Origin: Paenibacillus sp. J45TS6
GTDB taxonomy: Bacteria > Bacillota > Bacilli > Paenibacillales > Paenibacillaceae
Assembly (NCBI RefSeq): GCF_018403285.1
Contig: NZ_BOSJ01000002.1
Span: 124,001-188,000 of the forward strand
Direction of reading: 5' to 3'
Length of the DNA: 64,000 nt
Each line of letters opens with the position of its first letter. Within the stretch, counting starts at the first letter, position 1. Under the pieces are notes generated by a model. The model saw only the letters and a program-made list of their open reading frames with translations, made no database searches and was not told the DNA's origin. Positions 1-8,829 of this stretch are shown here, in pieces. The translations under genes and the position numbers were made by a program.

Positions 1-770
1 TGGTTTCCAAGCAGCTCATAAGCTGGTTCTTTAACAGCTGGGCTTGGATGTACAGGATATACAATTGCAATATCCTCGAATTCATCTGCAATGCGTTTTA
101 CCGCCTTGAATATATTTCGATGCGGTTCACCTTGTGATTCTCTGCGATGCGCCGTCATCAAAATCAATCTTTTTCCCTTAGCAAATTCCAACACAGGGTG
201 GTTGTAATCTTCGCGTACTGTATATTGAAACACATCTGTAACGGTGTTGCCTGTGACAAATACACTTGATTCCGATTTATTTTCACGCAGTAAATTGCTT
301 CCGGACATATCTGTTGGAGCAAAGTGTAAATCTGCCAAAACCCCTGTTAGTTGTCTGTTCATTTCTTCTGGATATGGAGAAAGTTTATTCCAGGTACGAA
401 GCCCAGCTTCTACATGACCTACCTTAATTTGCTGTAAAAAGGCAGCATAACTTGCTAGGAATGTAGTCAGGGTATCTCCATGAACCAGAACGATGTCAGG
501 CTTCGCTTCCCGCAGGACGGGTTCAAGGCCTTCCAGTACACGAACGGTAACTTCATTCAGCGTCTGGCGCTCTTTCATGACATCCAGATCGTAATCCGGT
601 GTAATGTTAAAAACTTCAAGTACTTGGTCCAGCATCTGACGATGCTGGGCCGTTACACATACAATGGATTCGATATCTTCGGAGTGACGTTCCAGCTCCA
701 AAATGAGTGGAGCCATCTTGATTGCTTCAGGGCGCACTCCGAATACCGTCATTACTTTAATTTTAGACAT
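1..770 (-). CDS. wecB: UDP-N-acetylglucosamine 2-epimerase, partial (C-terminus beyond left edge)
   Basis: Minus-strand reading from ATG at 770 gives a protein beginning MSKIKVMTVFGVRPEAIKMA, with the FGVRPEAIKM nucleotide-sugar motif, then HGDTLTTFLASYAAF, VGHVEAGLRT, the PEEMNRQL segment and LMTAHRRES, all hallmarks of the non-hydrolysing UDP-GlcNAc 2-epimerase (WecB/MnaA) family. It interconverts UDP-GlcNAc and UDP-ManNAc in the cytosol, feeding teichoic-acid linkage units or other wall glycans. About 256 of roughly 380 residues are present; the gene runs off the window at position 1, so the frame is open at the edge. An AAGGGG lies about 10 nt before the ATG. It follows upp by 32 nt and may be co-transcribed with it. 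Confidence 0.93.
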   Translation of the reverse strand, partial: MSKIKVMTVFGVRPEAIKMAPLILELERHSEDIESIVCVTAQHRQMLDQVLEVFNITPDYDLDVMKERQTLNEVTVRVLEGLEPVLREAKPDIVLVHGDTLTTFLASYAAFLQQIKVGHVEAGLRTWNKLSPYPEEMNRQLTGVLADLHFAPTDMSGSNLLRENKSESSVFVTGNTVTDVFQYTVREDYNHPVLEFAKGKRLILMTAHRRESQGEPHRNIFKAVKRIADEFEDIAIVYPVHPSPAVKEPAYELLGN

Positions 771-802
771 TGCTCAAGAGCCCCTTTTTATACCAATTTT
801 CT

Positions 803-1432
803 TTATTTGGTGCCGTACAGTCTGTCTCCCGCATCTCCAAGACCCGGAATGATGTAACCATGCTCATCCAGGCGCTCGTCCATTGCCGCAACATAAATGT
901 CTACGTCAGGATGTGCCTCTTGAACTGCTTTCACGCCTTCTGGCGCAGCAATCAGGTTCATCATCTTAATCTGAGTACAGCCGCGTTTCTTAAGTACGTT
1001 GATCGCTTCAATAGCAGATCCGCCAGTTGCCAGCATCGGATCAATCACGATGAGTTCGCGCTCTGTTACGTCTGTTGGAAGCTTCGTATAGTATTCAACA
1101 GGCTGCAATGTTTCAGGATCACGGAATAGTCCTACGTGTCCTACTTTTGCTGCCGGAATGAGTTTCACTACGCCATCAAGCATACCCAGCCCTGCACGAA
1201 GAATCGGAATAAGTCCGAGCATACGGCCCGAAATCACTTTTCCCTCTGTCTCTGCAACAGGAGTTTGTACTGTTATTGTTTCGAGTGGAATATCACGTGT
1301 AATTTCGTAAGCCATTAAAGTTGCTACTTCATCTACAAGTTCGCGAAAATCCTTTGTGTTCGTGCGCATGTCACGAATAATTGTCAATTTGTGTTGAATC
1401 AACGGGTGATCACATACCACCAATTTTCCCAT
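803..1432 (-). CDS. upp: Uracil phosphoribosyltransferase
   Basis: A 209-residue protein starting [17 protein letters not shown], matching Upp of Bacillus nearly throughout. It salvages uracil with PRPP to UMP. The PRPP-binding signature [12 protein letters not shown] is near residues 127-139, and the C-terminal uracil-binding [13 protein letters not shown] is intact. The longest ORF starts at 1456, but GGAGGG lies 6-7 nt before the ATG at 1432 and the family begins at MGK, so 1432 is chosen. A terminator (1582-1617) separates it from glyA, and a TATAAT hexamer at 1521-1526 (minus strand) suggests its own promoter. Confidence 0.97.
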   Translation of the reverse strand: MGKLVVCDHPLIQHKLTIIRDMRTNTKDFRELVDEVATLMAYEITRDIPLETITVQTPVAETEGKVISGRMLGLIPILRAGLGMLDGVVKLIPAAKVGHVGLFRDPETLQPVEYYTKLPTDVTERELIVIDPMLATGGSAIEAINVLKKRGCTQIKMMNLIAAPEGVKAVQEAHPDVDIYVAAMDERLDEHGYIIPGLGDAGDRLYGTK

Positions 1433-1581
1433 TGTTTGTCCCTCCGGTAGTTTCATCTTCCATTATCAACTCCGGGCAGTTCCTGCTCACAGAAACAAAA
1501 CCTGTCGATAAATCCTGTATATTATATCATTCCCTATCCTCAAATTACACTATAAACCGTGACAGCTTCGGGACATCGATC

Positions 1582-1617
1582 AAAAAAGACCGAAACTACA
1601 AAAAGCAGCTTCGGTCT
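1582..1617 (-). terminator. Intrinsic terminator after glyA
   Basis: On the minus strand a stem AGACCGAAGCTGC / GTAGTTTCGGTCT (13 bp, two G-U or mismatch positions) is followed by a run of six T. It lies about 58 nt past the glyA stop and ends the ywlG-glyA transcript before upp. Confidence 0.85.
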
Positions 1618-1674
1618 ACTTGAAATAAACAGCTTACGAGAGCTATTTATTAGTATGGGTAATATTACTCATTT

Positions 1675-2922
1675 TTAGTACTTCAGATCAGGGTAAAGCG
1701 GGAATTTATCGGTAAGCGCCGTAACTTGACGTTTTGCTTCTTCAAGAACAGCCGCATCTTTCGTGTTTTTCAGCGTCTTCGCGATGATCTTGCCAATCTC
1801 GACCATAGCTGCTTCATCCATACCGCGGGAAGTAGCCGCTGGTGTACCAATACGGATACCGCTGGTTACGAAAGGACTGGTTGGATCAAATGGAATTGCA
1901 TTTTTGTTTACTGTAATACCGATGGAATCAAGGACATGTTCTGCCTCTTTTCCCGTAATGTTTACACTGCGTGTATCGATAAGCATCAAGTGGTTGTCTG
2001 TTCCGCCAGATACAATATTGAGACCTTCAGCGATCAGGGTTTCTGCCAATACTTGAGCATTCTTCACCACGTTCTGAGCATAAGTTTTAAATGATGGCTG
2101 TAATGCCTCACCCAAAGCTACTGCTTTTGCCGCGATCACATGCATCAAAGGACCACCTTGTGAACCAGGGAATACGGCTTTATCAATGGCTGCAGCCCAT
2201 GCTTTTGTAGTCATAATCATACCACCGCGCGGTCCGCGAAGTGTTTTGTGTGTTGTTGTAGTAACAAAGTGCGCATGCGGAACTGGACTTGGGTGAAGGC
2301 CAGCTGCTACTAGACCAGCGATGTGAGCCATATCGACCATGAACAACGCACCCACATCGTGTGCAATTTTAGCAATTGCTTCAAAATCAATCGTACGCGG
2401 GTAAGCACTCGCACCTGCAACAATCATTTTAGGGCGATGTTTAAATGCCGCTTTGCGGAGATCATCATAATCAATACGGAACGTGTCTTCTTGTACACCG
2501 TAAGAAACAAAGTTATACAAAAGACCGGAAGCATTCACCGGGCTGCCGTGCGTTAAATGACCGCCATGTGCCAGGTTCATACCAAGAACAGTATCGCCTG
2601 GTTTCAGTGCTGCAAGATAAACTGCCATGTTTGCTTGTGCACCAGAGTGAGGCTGAACATTGACATGTTCTGCTCCGAACAATTCTTTTGCACGATCGCG
2701 AGCGATATCTTCTACGATATCCACATGTTCACAACCGCCATAATAGCGTTTGCCTGGATATCCTTCTGCATATTTGTTCGTAAGAACAGATCCCATTGCT
2801 TCGATAACCGCTTCAGATACGATATTCTCGGATGCAATTAATTCAATGTTATTTTGCTGACGTTTCAGTTCCAAATTCATAGCTTCCAGTACAGCAGGGT
2901 CACTTTTACGCAATTGTTCCAT
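1675..2922 (-). CDS. glyA: Serine hydroxymethyltransferase
   Basis: A 415-residue PLP enzyme of fold type I: serine plus tetrahydrofolate to glycine plus 5,10-methylene-THF, the main one-carbon source. Visible family segments: [10 protein letters not shown] near residue 28, [17 protein letters not shown] near 50-65, and the PLP lysine motif [15 protein letters not shown] near residues 220-235, followed by FPGSQGGP. Length is standard. AGGAGG precedes the ATG. It lies 42 nt after ywlG and is probably co-transcribed with it under the ZTP riboswitch at 3739-3815, which fits a folate one-carbon gene. Confidence 0.98.
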   Translation of the reverse strand: MEQLRKSDPAVLEAMNLELKRQQNNIELIASENIVSEAVIEAMGSVLTNKYAEGYPGKRYYGGCEHVDIVEDIARDRAKELFGAEHVNVQPHSGAQANMAVYLAALKPGDTVLGMNLAHGGHLTHGSPVNASGLLYNFVSYGVQEDTFRIDYDDLRKAAFKHRPKMIVAGASAYPRTIDFEAIAKIAHDVGALFMVDMAHIAGLVAAGLHPSPVPHAHFVTTTTHKTLRGPRGGMIMTTKAWAAAIDKAVFPGSQGGPLMHVIAAKAVALGEALQPSFKTYAQNVVKNAQVLAETLIAEGLNIVSGGTDNHLMLIDTRSVNITGKEAEHVLDSIGITVNKNAIPFDPTSPFVTSGIRIGTPAATSRGMDEAAMVEIGKIIAKTLKNTKDAAVLEEAKRQVTALTDKFPLYPDLKY

Positions 2923-2964
2923 AATGATAATTCCTCCTAAGAAATAAAATAATATGAAAAAAAG

Positions 2965-3561
2965 TTAATCACATGTTGAGGTATTACTTGATGTCTCCAT
3001 CTGATACACTGCGCGCTGACCCCCGATAAGTTTCGGTCTTGTTATCGCTGTTGTCACACGAGCCTCGCCAATATACCGTCTTTTTGTACGATAGGGTACG
3101 GCCACTCTGCGAAGATGCATCCCTATGAGCGTCTCTCCAATATCCATTCCTGCATGAGCTTCGATCGTCTCCGCGAGGCAAGGCTCTGTCAAAGAACGAT
3201 AAGCTGCTGCTGCCATAGAACCGCCGGCGGTTGGAATGGGTACCGCAGAAACCTCGGTCAGACCTAAGCGTTCGAGTAAATGCCTTTCCATTACGAGTGC
3301 TCGGTTGAGGTGCTCACAACATTGAAACACAACTTCAAAACCAAAGGATTCCTTTACCTCGTTGATCCCATTAAGTAAGGACTGGGCAATTTCTAAAGCA
3401 CCGCCTGTACCAATATGTTTGCCGGCTACTTCGCTTGTGCTCGTTCCGACAACAACGACTTTTCCAGGGCCTAAATCCCCAGCTTCAGCAAGTTCTCTTA
3501 GAATCTCTGCCGTATGCTGGACAAGCTCATGCCATTCTGAAGCAGACTTCTGTTGTTCCAT
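2965..3561 (-). CDS. UPF0340 / TIGR01440 family protein (YwlG-like)
   Basis: A 198-residue protein matching B. subtilis YwlG (UPF0340), with the family segments VVVGTSTSEVAGKHIGTGGA and FQCCEHLNRALV and the C-terminal HLRRVAVP. No biochemical function is established for the family to my knowledge. It keeps the syntenic place directly upstream of glyA. The predicted ZTP riboswitch and terminator lie in its 5' leader, so it should share folate/ZTP control with glyA. The start ATG at 3561 is the family start. Confidence 0.9.
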   Translation of the reverse strand: MEQQKSASEWHELVQHTAEILRELAEAGDLGPGKVVVVGTSTSEVAGKHIGTGGALEIAQSLLNGINEVKESFGFEVVFQCCEHLNRALVMERHLLERLGLTEVSAVPIPTAGGSMAAAAYRSLTEPCLAETIEAHAGMDIGETLIGMHLRRVAVPYRTKRRYIGEARVTTAITRPKLIGGQRAVYQMETSSNTSTCD

Positions 3562-3693
3562 TGCCTTCTATCCTTCCCTTCTATGACGAGCATAATCAAA
3601 AGGTAAGGGCATAACTCAAGTGAACAAACATCAATGATGGTGTTCGCCTCGCCCTTTTTTCATTTATTATAACGAAAAAAATGACGAAAGACG

Positions 3694-3740
3694 AAAAAAG
3701 AGCAGTCTGCACGTATAGATACGCACAGAAATGCTCTTTT
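3694..3740 (-). terminator. Terminator of the ZTP riboswitch expression platform
   Basis: Minus strand: AAAAGAGCA ... TGCTCTTTTTT, with inner pairing TTCTG/CAGA and CGTAT/ATACG making a long hairpin, then a T run. It starts directly after the conserved GCCTGGGC of the aptamer, the usual arrangement of a transcriptional ZTP switch. It is also located past the ywlE stop and could end that transcript. Confidence 0.85.
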
Positions 3741-3815
3741 GCCCAGGCGACCGGCCGATATTTCCAGTGCTCCATCGTGGTTTAATCCACACTTGTCGCC
3801 AGTTACACTGGAATC
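3739..3815 (-). promoter_or_regulatory. ZTP (pfl) riboswitch aptamer upstream of ywlG-glyA
   Basis: Read on the minus strand: an 8-bp outer stem TTCCAGTG (3813-3806) / CACTGGAA (3769-3762) encloses TAACTGGCGAC, a small hairpin GTGG-ATTAAA-CCAC, and GATGGAG. Downstream comes GGCCGGTCGCCTGGGC. The GGCGAC at 3800-3795 is perfectly complementary to GTCGCC at 3751-3746, giving the pseudoknot expected of this class, and the 3' CGCCTGGGCA is its most conserved block. ZTP riboswitches sense ZMP/ZTP, which accumulate when 10-formyl-THF is short, and control purine and one-carbon genes; here the gene pair includes glyA. The switch sits where rpiB is found in Bacillus. Confidence 0.9.
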
Positions 3816-3903
3816 TATTTTTACATTCCATCTCATCATAGAACATCAGATGGCAGAAATCAACCATTTATGATTGCTTACTGTAATTTTTTTATATTGT
3901 ATA

Positions 3904-4473
3904 TTACAGCTTATCCAGAAGTCGCTCTATTGCTAAACGAATTTCTGCCGCTGTGACATCGTAATCTTCTTTACTGCCGCCAAACGGATCAGATATATCA
4001 AAACTTGGGATACGCTGCTGGATCTCAATCATTCGCTGACGCTCGGCTGCTTCAATCTCTTGACCAAGTGACAGTTTCATTTCCAGCTCTGCATACAAAC
4101 GATCTCTCTCTTTAAGATCCTCAAGGATTTGTACATTATCTTCCGTATATTCCTTCAGCGTGAAGATTCGGTCTGCTGCATTCGGGAAGAAGTGAAGCAC
4201 ATGCTGCTTATGAGAACCGGTTAATGTCAAAATAAGATCTGCCCACTCTACGTGTTCCGATGTAAGTGAGGAAGATGTAATCGAGTCATGAATATCGTGA
4301 TCCTGAAGTACCGCTTTTGCGTGACGAGAAATCATACTCCCATCTGTTGCTGCAACACCAGCAGATCGAACCTTTAGATCAACTCCACGTTCTGCTGCAG
4401 CTTTTCGGAGTAACCCTTCTGCCATCGGACTTCGGCATGTATTGCCTGTACAAACAAATAAAATATGTTTCAT
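3904..4473 (-). CDS. ywlE: Low-molecular-weight phosphatase (YwlE-like protein-arginine phosphatase)
   Basis: A 189-residue protein starting MKHILFVCTGNTCRSPMAE. The P-loop CTGNTCRS (C-x5-R-S) at residues 8-15 is the LMW-PTP active site; Thr in the loop is the feature that in YwlE selects phosphoarginine over phosphotyrosine (family knowledge). The general-acid region is less clear: SDPFGGSKEDY near the C-terminus is the usual DPF motif. Probable role: removal of arginine phosphates placed by McsB. GGAGG lies 7 nt before the ATG at 4473; the longer ORF start at 4524 lacks this. About 35 extra residues (KERDRLYAELEMKLSLGQEI...) are inserted relative to the shortest relatives. Confidence 0.92.
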   Translation of the reverse strand: MKHILFVCTGNTCRSPMAEGLLRKAAAERGVDLKVRSAGVAATDGSMISRHAKAVLQDHDIHDSITSSSLTSEHVEWADLILTLTGSHKQHVLHFFPNAADRIFTLKEYTEDNVQILEDLKERDRLYAELEMKLSLGQEIEAAERQRMIEIQQRIPSFDISDPFGGSKEDYDVTAAEIRLAIERLLDKL

Positions 4474-4595
4474 ATTCTTCACCTCCATCAGGGCCTGTAA
4501 AGCCGATATCAATCTTTTCCCCATCCGCAGGAGATCATTTCTATTGTAAATTGCTTTGACCTAATACGCAAAATTACACAGCAAGCTGCCTTATA

Positions 4596-5156
4596 TCAGA
4601 GAATAAACAAGAGACCAAAAGCAAGTAAAATCGCGCCTCCTACTGCCTCTCCATATTCACCCATATTGCGATTTGCTCTTCTGCCAATAAGTAGTCCCAC
4701 AACCGACATTAGAAACCCACACAGCCCAAAAGCAAATAACGTGAGCCATAAGTCAGTGCGGAACATACCGAGAGTCACCCCAACGGAAAAGGAGTCAATA
4801 CTCACACTAAAAGCAAACATCAATGTACCCGTAAACGTACGGTGATCCATGAAGCTAGTCTCTCCCGAACGAAACGCATTAAAAATCATATGAGCTCCCA
4901 GCAAAAGCAACAGTCCCCCAGCTACATAGGAGGTAACTTGTCCAAGCAAGGAACTAAAATACTCACCTGCATAAAATCCAACGAGCGGCATGAGGACATG
5001 AAATATTGCAATTAAAATACTCAACCGAAGTATATGCAATAATCGAATTCCCTTCATACCAATCCCTATTCCTAGAGAAAATGCATCCAAACCCAGTGCT
5101 ACCGCCATTATCAGAATGGTAATAAGCTGGCCCCACTGCGCAGAAGCCTCCAGCAT
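4596..5156 (-). CDS. mntP: Manganese efflux pump MntP-like
   Basis: A 186-residue membrane protein with about six hydrophobic segments. The motif ALGLDAFSLGIGIGMKG near residue 20-36 and its internal repeat FSVSIDSFSVGVTLGM near 115-130 are the paired signature of the MntP/YwlD family, which exports Mn2+. It lies between tsaC and ywlE as ywlD does in B. subtilis. No yybP-ykoY manganese riboswitch is recognisable in the 72 nt before it. Confidence 0.92.
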   Translation of the reverse strand: MLEASAQWGQLITILIMAVALGLDAFSLGIGIGMKGIRLLHILRLSILIAIFHVLMPLVGFYAGEYFSSLLGQVTSYVAGGLLLLLGAHMIFNAFRSGETSFMDHRTFTGTLMFAFSVSIDSFSVGVTLGMFRTDLWLTLFAFGLCGFLMSVVGLLIGRRANRNMGEYGEAVGGAILLAFGLLFIL

Positions 5157-5228
5157 TGTTCATACCCCCATGTACACAGCATTCTTGTACACCATATGCG
5201 GACAAGAATGGAAACATGACGAGTAAGT

Positions 5229-6398
5229 CTATTCAGTTACATGGATGATCTGATGACCGGCTGCTTTCAGTAAGCGGTTCATGATCGCATCCCCGAGGCC
5301 ATCCCGGGGACACGCCTCGGCGTAAAGTACCGAGGCGCCGATCTCGTCACAGCTGCGCAGTGCAGCGTATAGACGGTGAGCTCCCTCGGCAAGCCGCTCC
5401 AGGCTGCCGAGAGAATAGACAGCGTCTGCGCGGTACAGATGCAGGTGCTCGCTGAAAGCAAGCACCGCAGTTCGTTCTCCGCGCGCAGCCGCTGCTGAGA
5501 GCGCACCATTCACATATGCGGCTACCGCATCGGGTGCGCCTTGCACTACACAAAGCTCTCCCTTAGGAGCGTAGTGCGTGTACTTCATCCCTGGCGAGCG
5601 AGGTGCAGGAGAGGAAGCATCTGCCTTGACTGAATCTACGGAAAGGCCTGGATCGAGACGTACCTCGGCAGCTACCTCAGCAAGCTGCTCGGCTGTAATG
5701 CCGCCAGGTCTAAGAATCGTAACGGTCCCATCATCATGAGCCTCTACCACGGTAGATTCCACCCCTACTCCTGTAGGTCCGCCATCTACAATTCCGGCAA
5801 TTCGGCCCATAAGATCTTCTCTCACATGAGAAGATGTCGTCGGACTTGGACGTCCCGAACGATTTGCGCTTGGTGCTGCGACCGGGCAATCGGCAGCGGC
5901 AATCAGTTCAAGTGCAACCGGATGATCCGGCATACGCACACCAACCGTATCAAGCCCTGCTGAGACTTTCTCTGACAAGCTTTTTTGTTTTAGCGGAAGG
6001 ATTAAAGTAAGCGGTCCAGGCCAAAATGTATCCATTAACCTGCTGGACAATTCATTAACCGGTTCCGTAAATCCGTCCAGCTGTGCTCTACTTGCGACAT
6101 GAACAATAAGCGGGTTGTCAGAAGGTCTGCCTTTTGCAGCAAATACAGACTCTACAGCTGCCGTATTTCTGGCATCTGCACCCAGTCCATATACCGTTTC
6201 CGTGGGAAACGCAACAATGGAACCGTCTTGAAGCAAGGCTGCCGCTTCCTTCAAGTGTTCCATTGTCTCCTCTTTATTCATATCCCCTGTTACATCCCAG
6301 ATGTGAGTCACCATGTCTGGTCTAATCTCCGTATTAACGTCCGCTATATTCTCTATCGAATTCTTCTCATTACACATGTTGTTATCATCCAGTCTCAT
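5229..6398 (-). CDS. tsaC: L-threonylcarbamoyladenylate synthase (TsaC/Sua5/YwlC)
   Basis: Two-domain Sua5-type protein: YrdC domain with the KEAAALLQDGSIVAFPTETVYGLG motif, SDNPLIVH, and PSANRSGRPSPT, then a C-terminal Sua5 domain starting around SPGMKYTHYAPKGEL. It makes threonylcarbamoyl-AMP from Thr, bicarbonate and ATP for t6A37 of ANN-decoding tRNAs. 389 residues from 6398; family members are nearer 345-360, and an ATG at 6314 (GGAG 12 nt upstream) is an alternative start, so the N-terminus is uncertain. The 3' third (about 5230-5560) is conspicuously GC-rich relative to its surroundings. Confidence 0.95.
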   Translation of the reverse strand: MRLDDNNMCNEKNSIENIADVNTEIRPDMVTHIWDVTGDMNKEETMEHLKEAAALLQDGSIVAFPTETVYGLGADARNTAAVESVFAAKGRPSDNPLIVHVASRAQLDGFTEPVNELSSRLMDTFWPGPLTLILPLKQKSLSEKVSAGLDTVGVRMPDHPVALELIAAADCPVAAPSANRSGRPSPTTSSHVREDLMGRIAGIVDGGPTGVGVESTVVEAHDDGTVTILRPGGITAEQLAEVAAEVRLDPGLSVDSVKADASSPAPRSPGMKYTHYAPKGELCVVQGAPDAVAAYVNGALSAAAARGERTAVLAFSEHLHLYRADAVYSLGSLERLAEGAHRLYAALRSCDEIGASVLYAEACPRDGLGDAIMNRLLKAAGHQIIHVTE

Positions 6399-6554
6399 AT
6401 ATTAATTATCGTACATTATATCACAATTCATGCATTCTTCGGGCTGAGAGTAAAGACTAATATACTAAGAGGAAATCGAAGTCCCATTAGTATCAAGATA
6501 TCTCAAACTACGGTTATCTCGAACCAAGGTTATCTCAAAAAAACTATCTTTTAA

Positions 6555-7205
6555 TTATGCCACTATATTCCCTACAAAATCCCAAGCTTTCACCAACATA
6601 TCCCATAGGAAAAATCGGACTTCAGGCTCGATAGTGCCCTCATTTTCTAATCCCTGCCCCGCTTGTTCATTACTTGCCGTCACATTCTTCTCGGCTACAT
6701 CTCCATTTTTACCGCCAACGAAACATAGAGGAGGAAATAACACGCACCACCAGTTCTGTCCTTCCCCTTTACCCAGGGTAACTCGAACCGCTTCATAATC
6801 TCCGGCAGGATAGATCAGTTTGCCGTACATTTTTGTTGGAAAAGGTACCGTCGCAAGCTCTACGTTATATTCATAAGTCAATCCACGGTTTTTAAGTTCC
6901 TGTCCTACCAGTTCATTCAGCTCTGGCAAATGTCCGCGAACCATGGTTCTAGCTTCTTCTAGATTATGCGGATCAGCAAGAGCCGGCACCCACTCATTCA
7001 TCTGCTCAACAACGGCATCCCGAATCTCTCTTTTGACCAACTGATCGTGAGGCATATCTGAATTTGCCAGAATACGTAACCGGATCGAATCATGCGGAAT
7101 GACAGCTTGATGTATGGCTGCATCTGATTTCTGACCTTCCCAGCTCATCATAACAATCATCATACACACCACAATCATGAAAAACTGTTTTATACTCTTC
7201 CGCAT
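6555..7205 (-). CDS. spoIIR: Stage II sporulation protein R
   Basis: A 216-residue protein with an N-terminal hydrophobic export segment (FFMIVVCMMIVMMSW) followed by IRLRILANSDMPHDQLVKREIRDAV, the SpoIIR signature, and WWCVLFPPLCFV near residue 165. It is secreted from the forespore and triggers SpoIIGA-dependent processing of pro-sigma-E in the mother cell. Presence marks the organism as an endospore former. GGGGGAG lies 6 nt before the ATG at 7205; the longer frame from 7274 is not supported by a ribosome binding site. It keeps the Bacillus position between the prfA-prmC pair and tsaC. Confidence 0.95.
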   Translation of the reverse strand: MRKSIKQFFMIVVCMMIVMMSWEGQKSDAAIHQAVIPHDSIRLRILANSDMPHDQLVKREIRDAVVEQMNEWVPALADPHNLEEARTMVRGHLPELNELVGQELKNRGLTYEYNVELATVPFPTKMYGKLIYPAGDYEAVRVTLGKGEGQNWWCVLFPPLCFVGGKNGDVAEKNVTASNEQAGQGLENEGTIEPEVRFFLWDMLVKAWDFVGNIVA

Positions 7206-7328
7206 GTTCTTCTCCCCCTCGAACTCTTCATGTCTATCAGTATGTCCGCGAGTTGGTAGAGTTAAACCTAGCAAACTTATTTTTATTAAAAAGAACTCAT
7301 AGTTTCATAGAATGAGCTACGCCTGTAC

Positions 7329-7383
7329 AAAAAAAGCATCATCACGAGCCTTCTTCAAAAAGAGGGTAACCGTGATGATGCTT
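7329..7383 (-). terminator. Intrinsic terminator after the rodA-like gene
   Basis: Perfect 13-bp stem AAGCATCATCACG (7334-7346) / CGTGATGATGCTT (7371-7383) with a run of T on the minus-strand 3' side. It lies 59 nt past the stop of the SEDS gene. Confidence 0.9.
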
Positions 7384-7441
7384 CATTTTATCGATGTATC
7401 CTTGGTATTCATTATTGAATTTTCTAATTAAAGATTAAAAT

Positions 7442-8650
7442 CTACGCCTTAGCTTGTTTACGTCCAAACATGCGTTTCTTGTTCTGACCGTTTGCCCCTG
7501 GAGCAAGAATATCATCATCGACTTCTTGTCCATGTACTTTGATGCTCATAATGAGTCCGATACTCGCCATATTAATGAGCAGTGATGTTCCTCCGTAACT
7601 GATAAACGGCAGTGTAATCCCGGTCAGCGGCATTAGTCCAATAAATGCACCTATATTCTCAAATACCTGATACAAATACATCGCGACAATCCCGACGATA
7701 ATATAGGGTCCTGATCGTTCCTTTGATTCCAGTGCTATCAAGATCATCCTATGTATCAGTATGAAATATAACAGCAATACGACCGAAGAACCTACAAACC
7801 CAAACTCTTCTGCAATCAGTACAAAAATGGAGTCAGAGTAGGTATATGGAACACGGCCGGATTGAACGGAAGTCCCCTCCATAAATCCTTTGCCTGTAAT
7901 TCCGCCTGAACCAATCGCAAGTTTGGCATTATCTGTATGCCAGGAAGCTTTGGCTGTAGCCTTTTCGGGCACGAGCCATGGATCAAACCGCTCTGCCCAG
8001 TGGGCGCGACCGAGCTTATCCAAATAATCATAAATGTTATCATGATATACCTTATAAAGTTTGATCCCGCCGCCCACGAGTACGGCAATAATGACAAATC
8101 CGATTAAGGCGTGGGATGCTTTAATATTACCAATCCAGAGCAGTCCAATTAAGATCACGACATAGGCCATCGCATTACCGAGGTCATTCTGAAGCATAAC
8201 GAGGCCAAATGGAACAAAGGTCATGAGTCCAATCGGAACTACATCTCTCCAGAATTCTAGCTTGGCCTTGCCTCTTTTGATGAGCACCGAAGCCAGGAAA
8301 ATAACCAAGATCAGCTTGAACAACTCAGCAGGTTGAATGGAAATCGGACCAAGACTAATCCATCCTGTTGCATTATTCAATTTTCCTCCAAAGAAATTAG
8401 CCGCCAACAGAATAAGCAGCCCGAAGAAATAAATATACAGCGCATATTTGACAAGCAATCTGTAATCGACAAGTGTTATAGCAAACACAGCGCCAAATCC
8501 AAGTATATAGAAGACAAGCATTTTAATATGATGTCCTTCGAGCTTTGCATCACCATGTGTAGCGCTATACAGACATACAATACTGATAATCATCAGCATA
8601 AAGATGATCATCAGTATGGGTACATCCATCTTCTTAAACTTTTGCAGCAT
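7442..8650 (-). CDS. rodA: SEDS-family peptidoglycan glycosyltransferase, RodA-like
   Basis: A 402-residue polytopic membrane protein (about ten transmembrane segments) of the FtsW/RodA/SpoVE family. Visible: LGPISIQPAELFKL near residue 100-113, and GKGFMEGTSVQSGRVPYTYSDSIFVLIAEEFGFVG near 250-285 followed by GITLPFISYGGTSLL near 345. The SGRVPYTYSDSIF block reads more like RodA than FtsW or SpoVE, so I infer lateral-wall peptidoglycan polymerisation, but the subfamily call is not certain. It sits between prmC and spoIIR, an insertion relative to the B. subtilis order; a terminator follows it. Confidence 0.85.
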   Translation of the reverse strand: MLQKFKKMDVPILMIIFMLMIISIVCLYSATHGDAKLEGHHIKMLVFYILGFGAVFAITLVDYRLLVKYALYIYFFGLLILLAANFFGGKLNNATGWISLGPISIQPAELFKLILVIFLASVLIKRGKAKLEFWRDVVPIGLMTFVPFGLVMLQNDLGNAMAYVVILIGLLWIGNIKASHALIGFVIIAVLVGGGIKLYKVYHDNIYDYLDKLGRAHWAERFDPWLVPEKATAKASWHTDNAKLAIGSGGITGKGFMEGTSVQSGRVPYTYSDSIFVLIAEEFGFVGSSVVLLLYFILIHRMILIALESKERSGPYIIVGIVAMYLYQVFENIGAFIGLMPLTGITLPFISYGGTSLLINMASIGLIMSIKVHGQEVDDDILAPGANGQNKKRMFGRKQAKA

Positions 8651-8829
8651 GAACCGTCCCCCTAAAGGCGAGACTGGGCATTAATCTAACCAGCCTTACA
8701 TAATAATTAGCTTTGTAACACGATAAGGGAGGTTTAGAACCCCTATATTTCCTACGATCTATACCGACACGAAACGACACTACCCTCTATTGTAAAGGAT
8801 GAAATCGTAAAAAGAAAATGTTCTGCAGC

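Noticed and set aside
3667-3867. 66-residue minus-strand ORF between ywlE and ywlG
   Set aside because: It reads straight through the ZTP aptamer and terminator and resembles no protein; the RNA structure explains the sequence.
5157-5228. Manganese riboswitch (yybP-ykoY) before mntP
   Set aside because: Only 72 nt are available and none of the conserved loop sequences is present.
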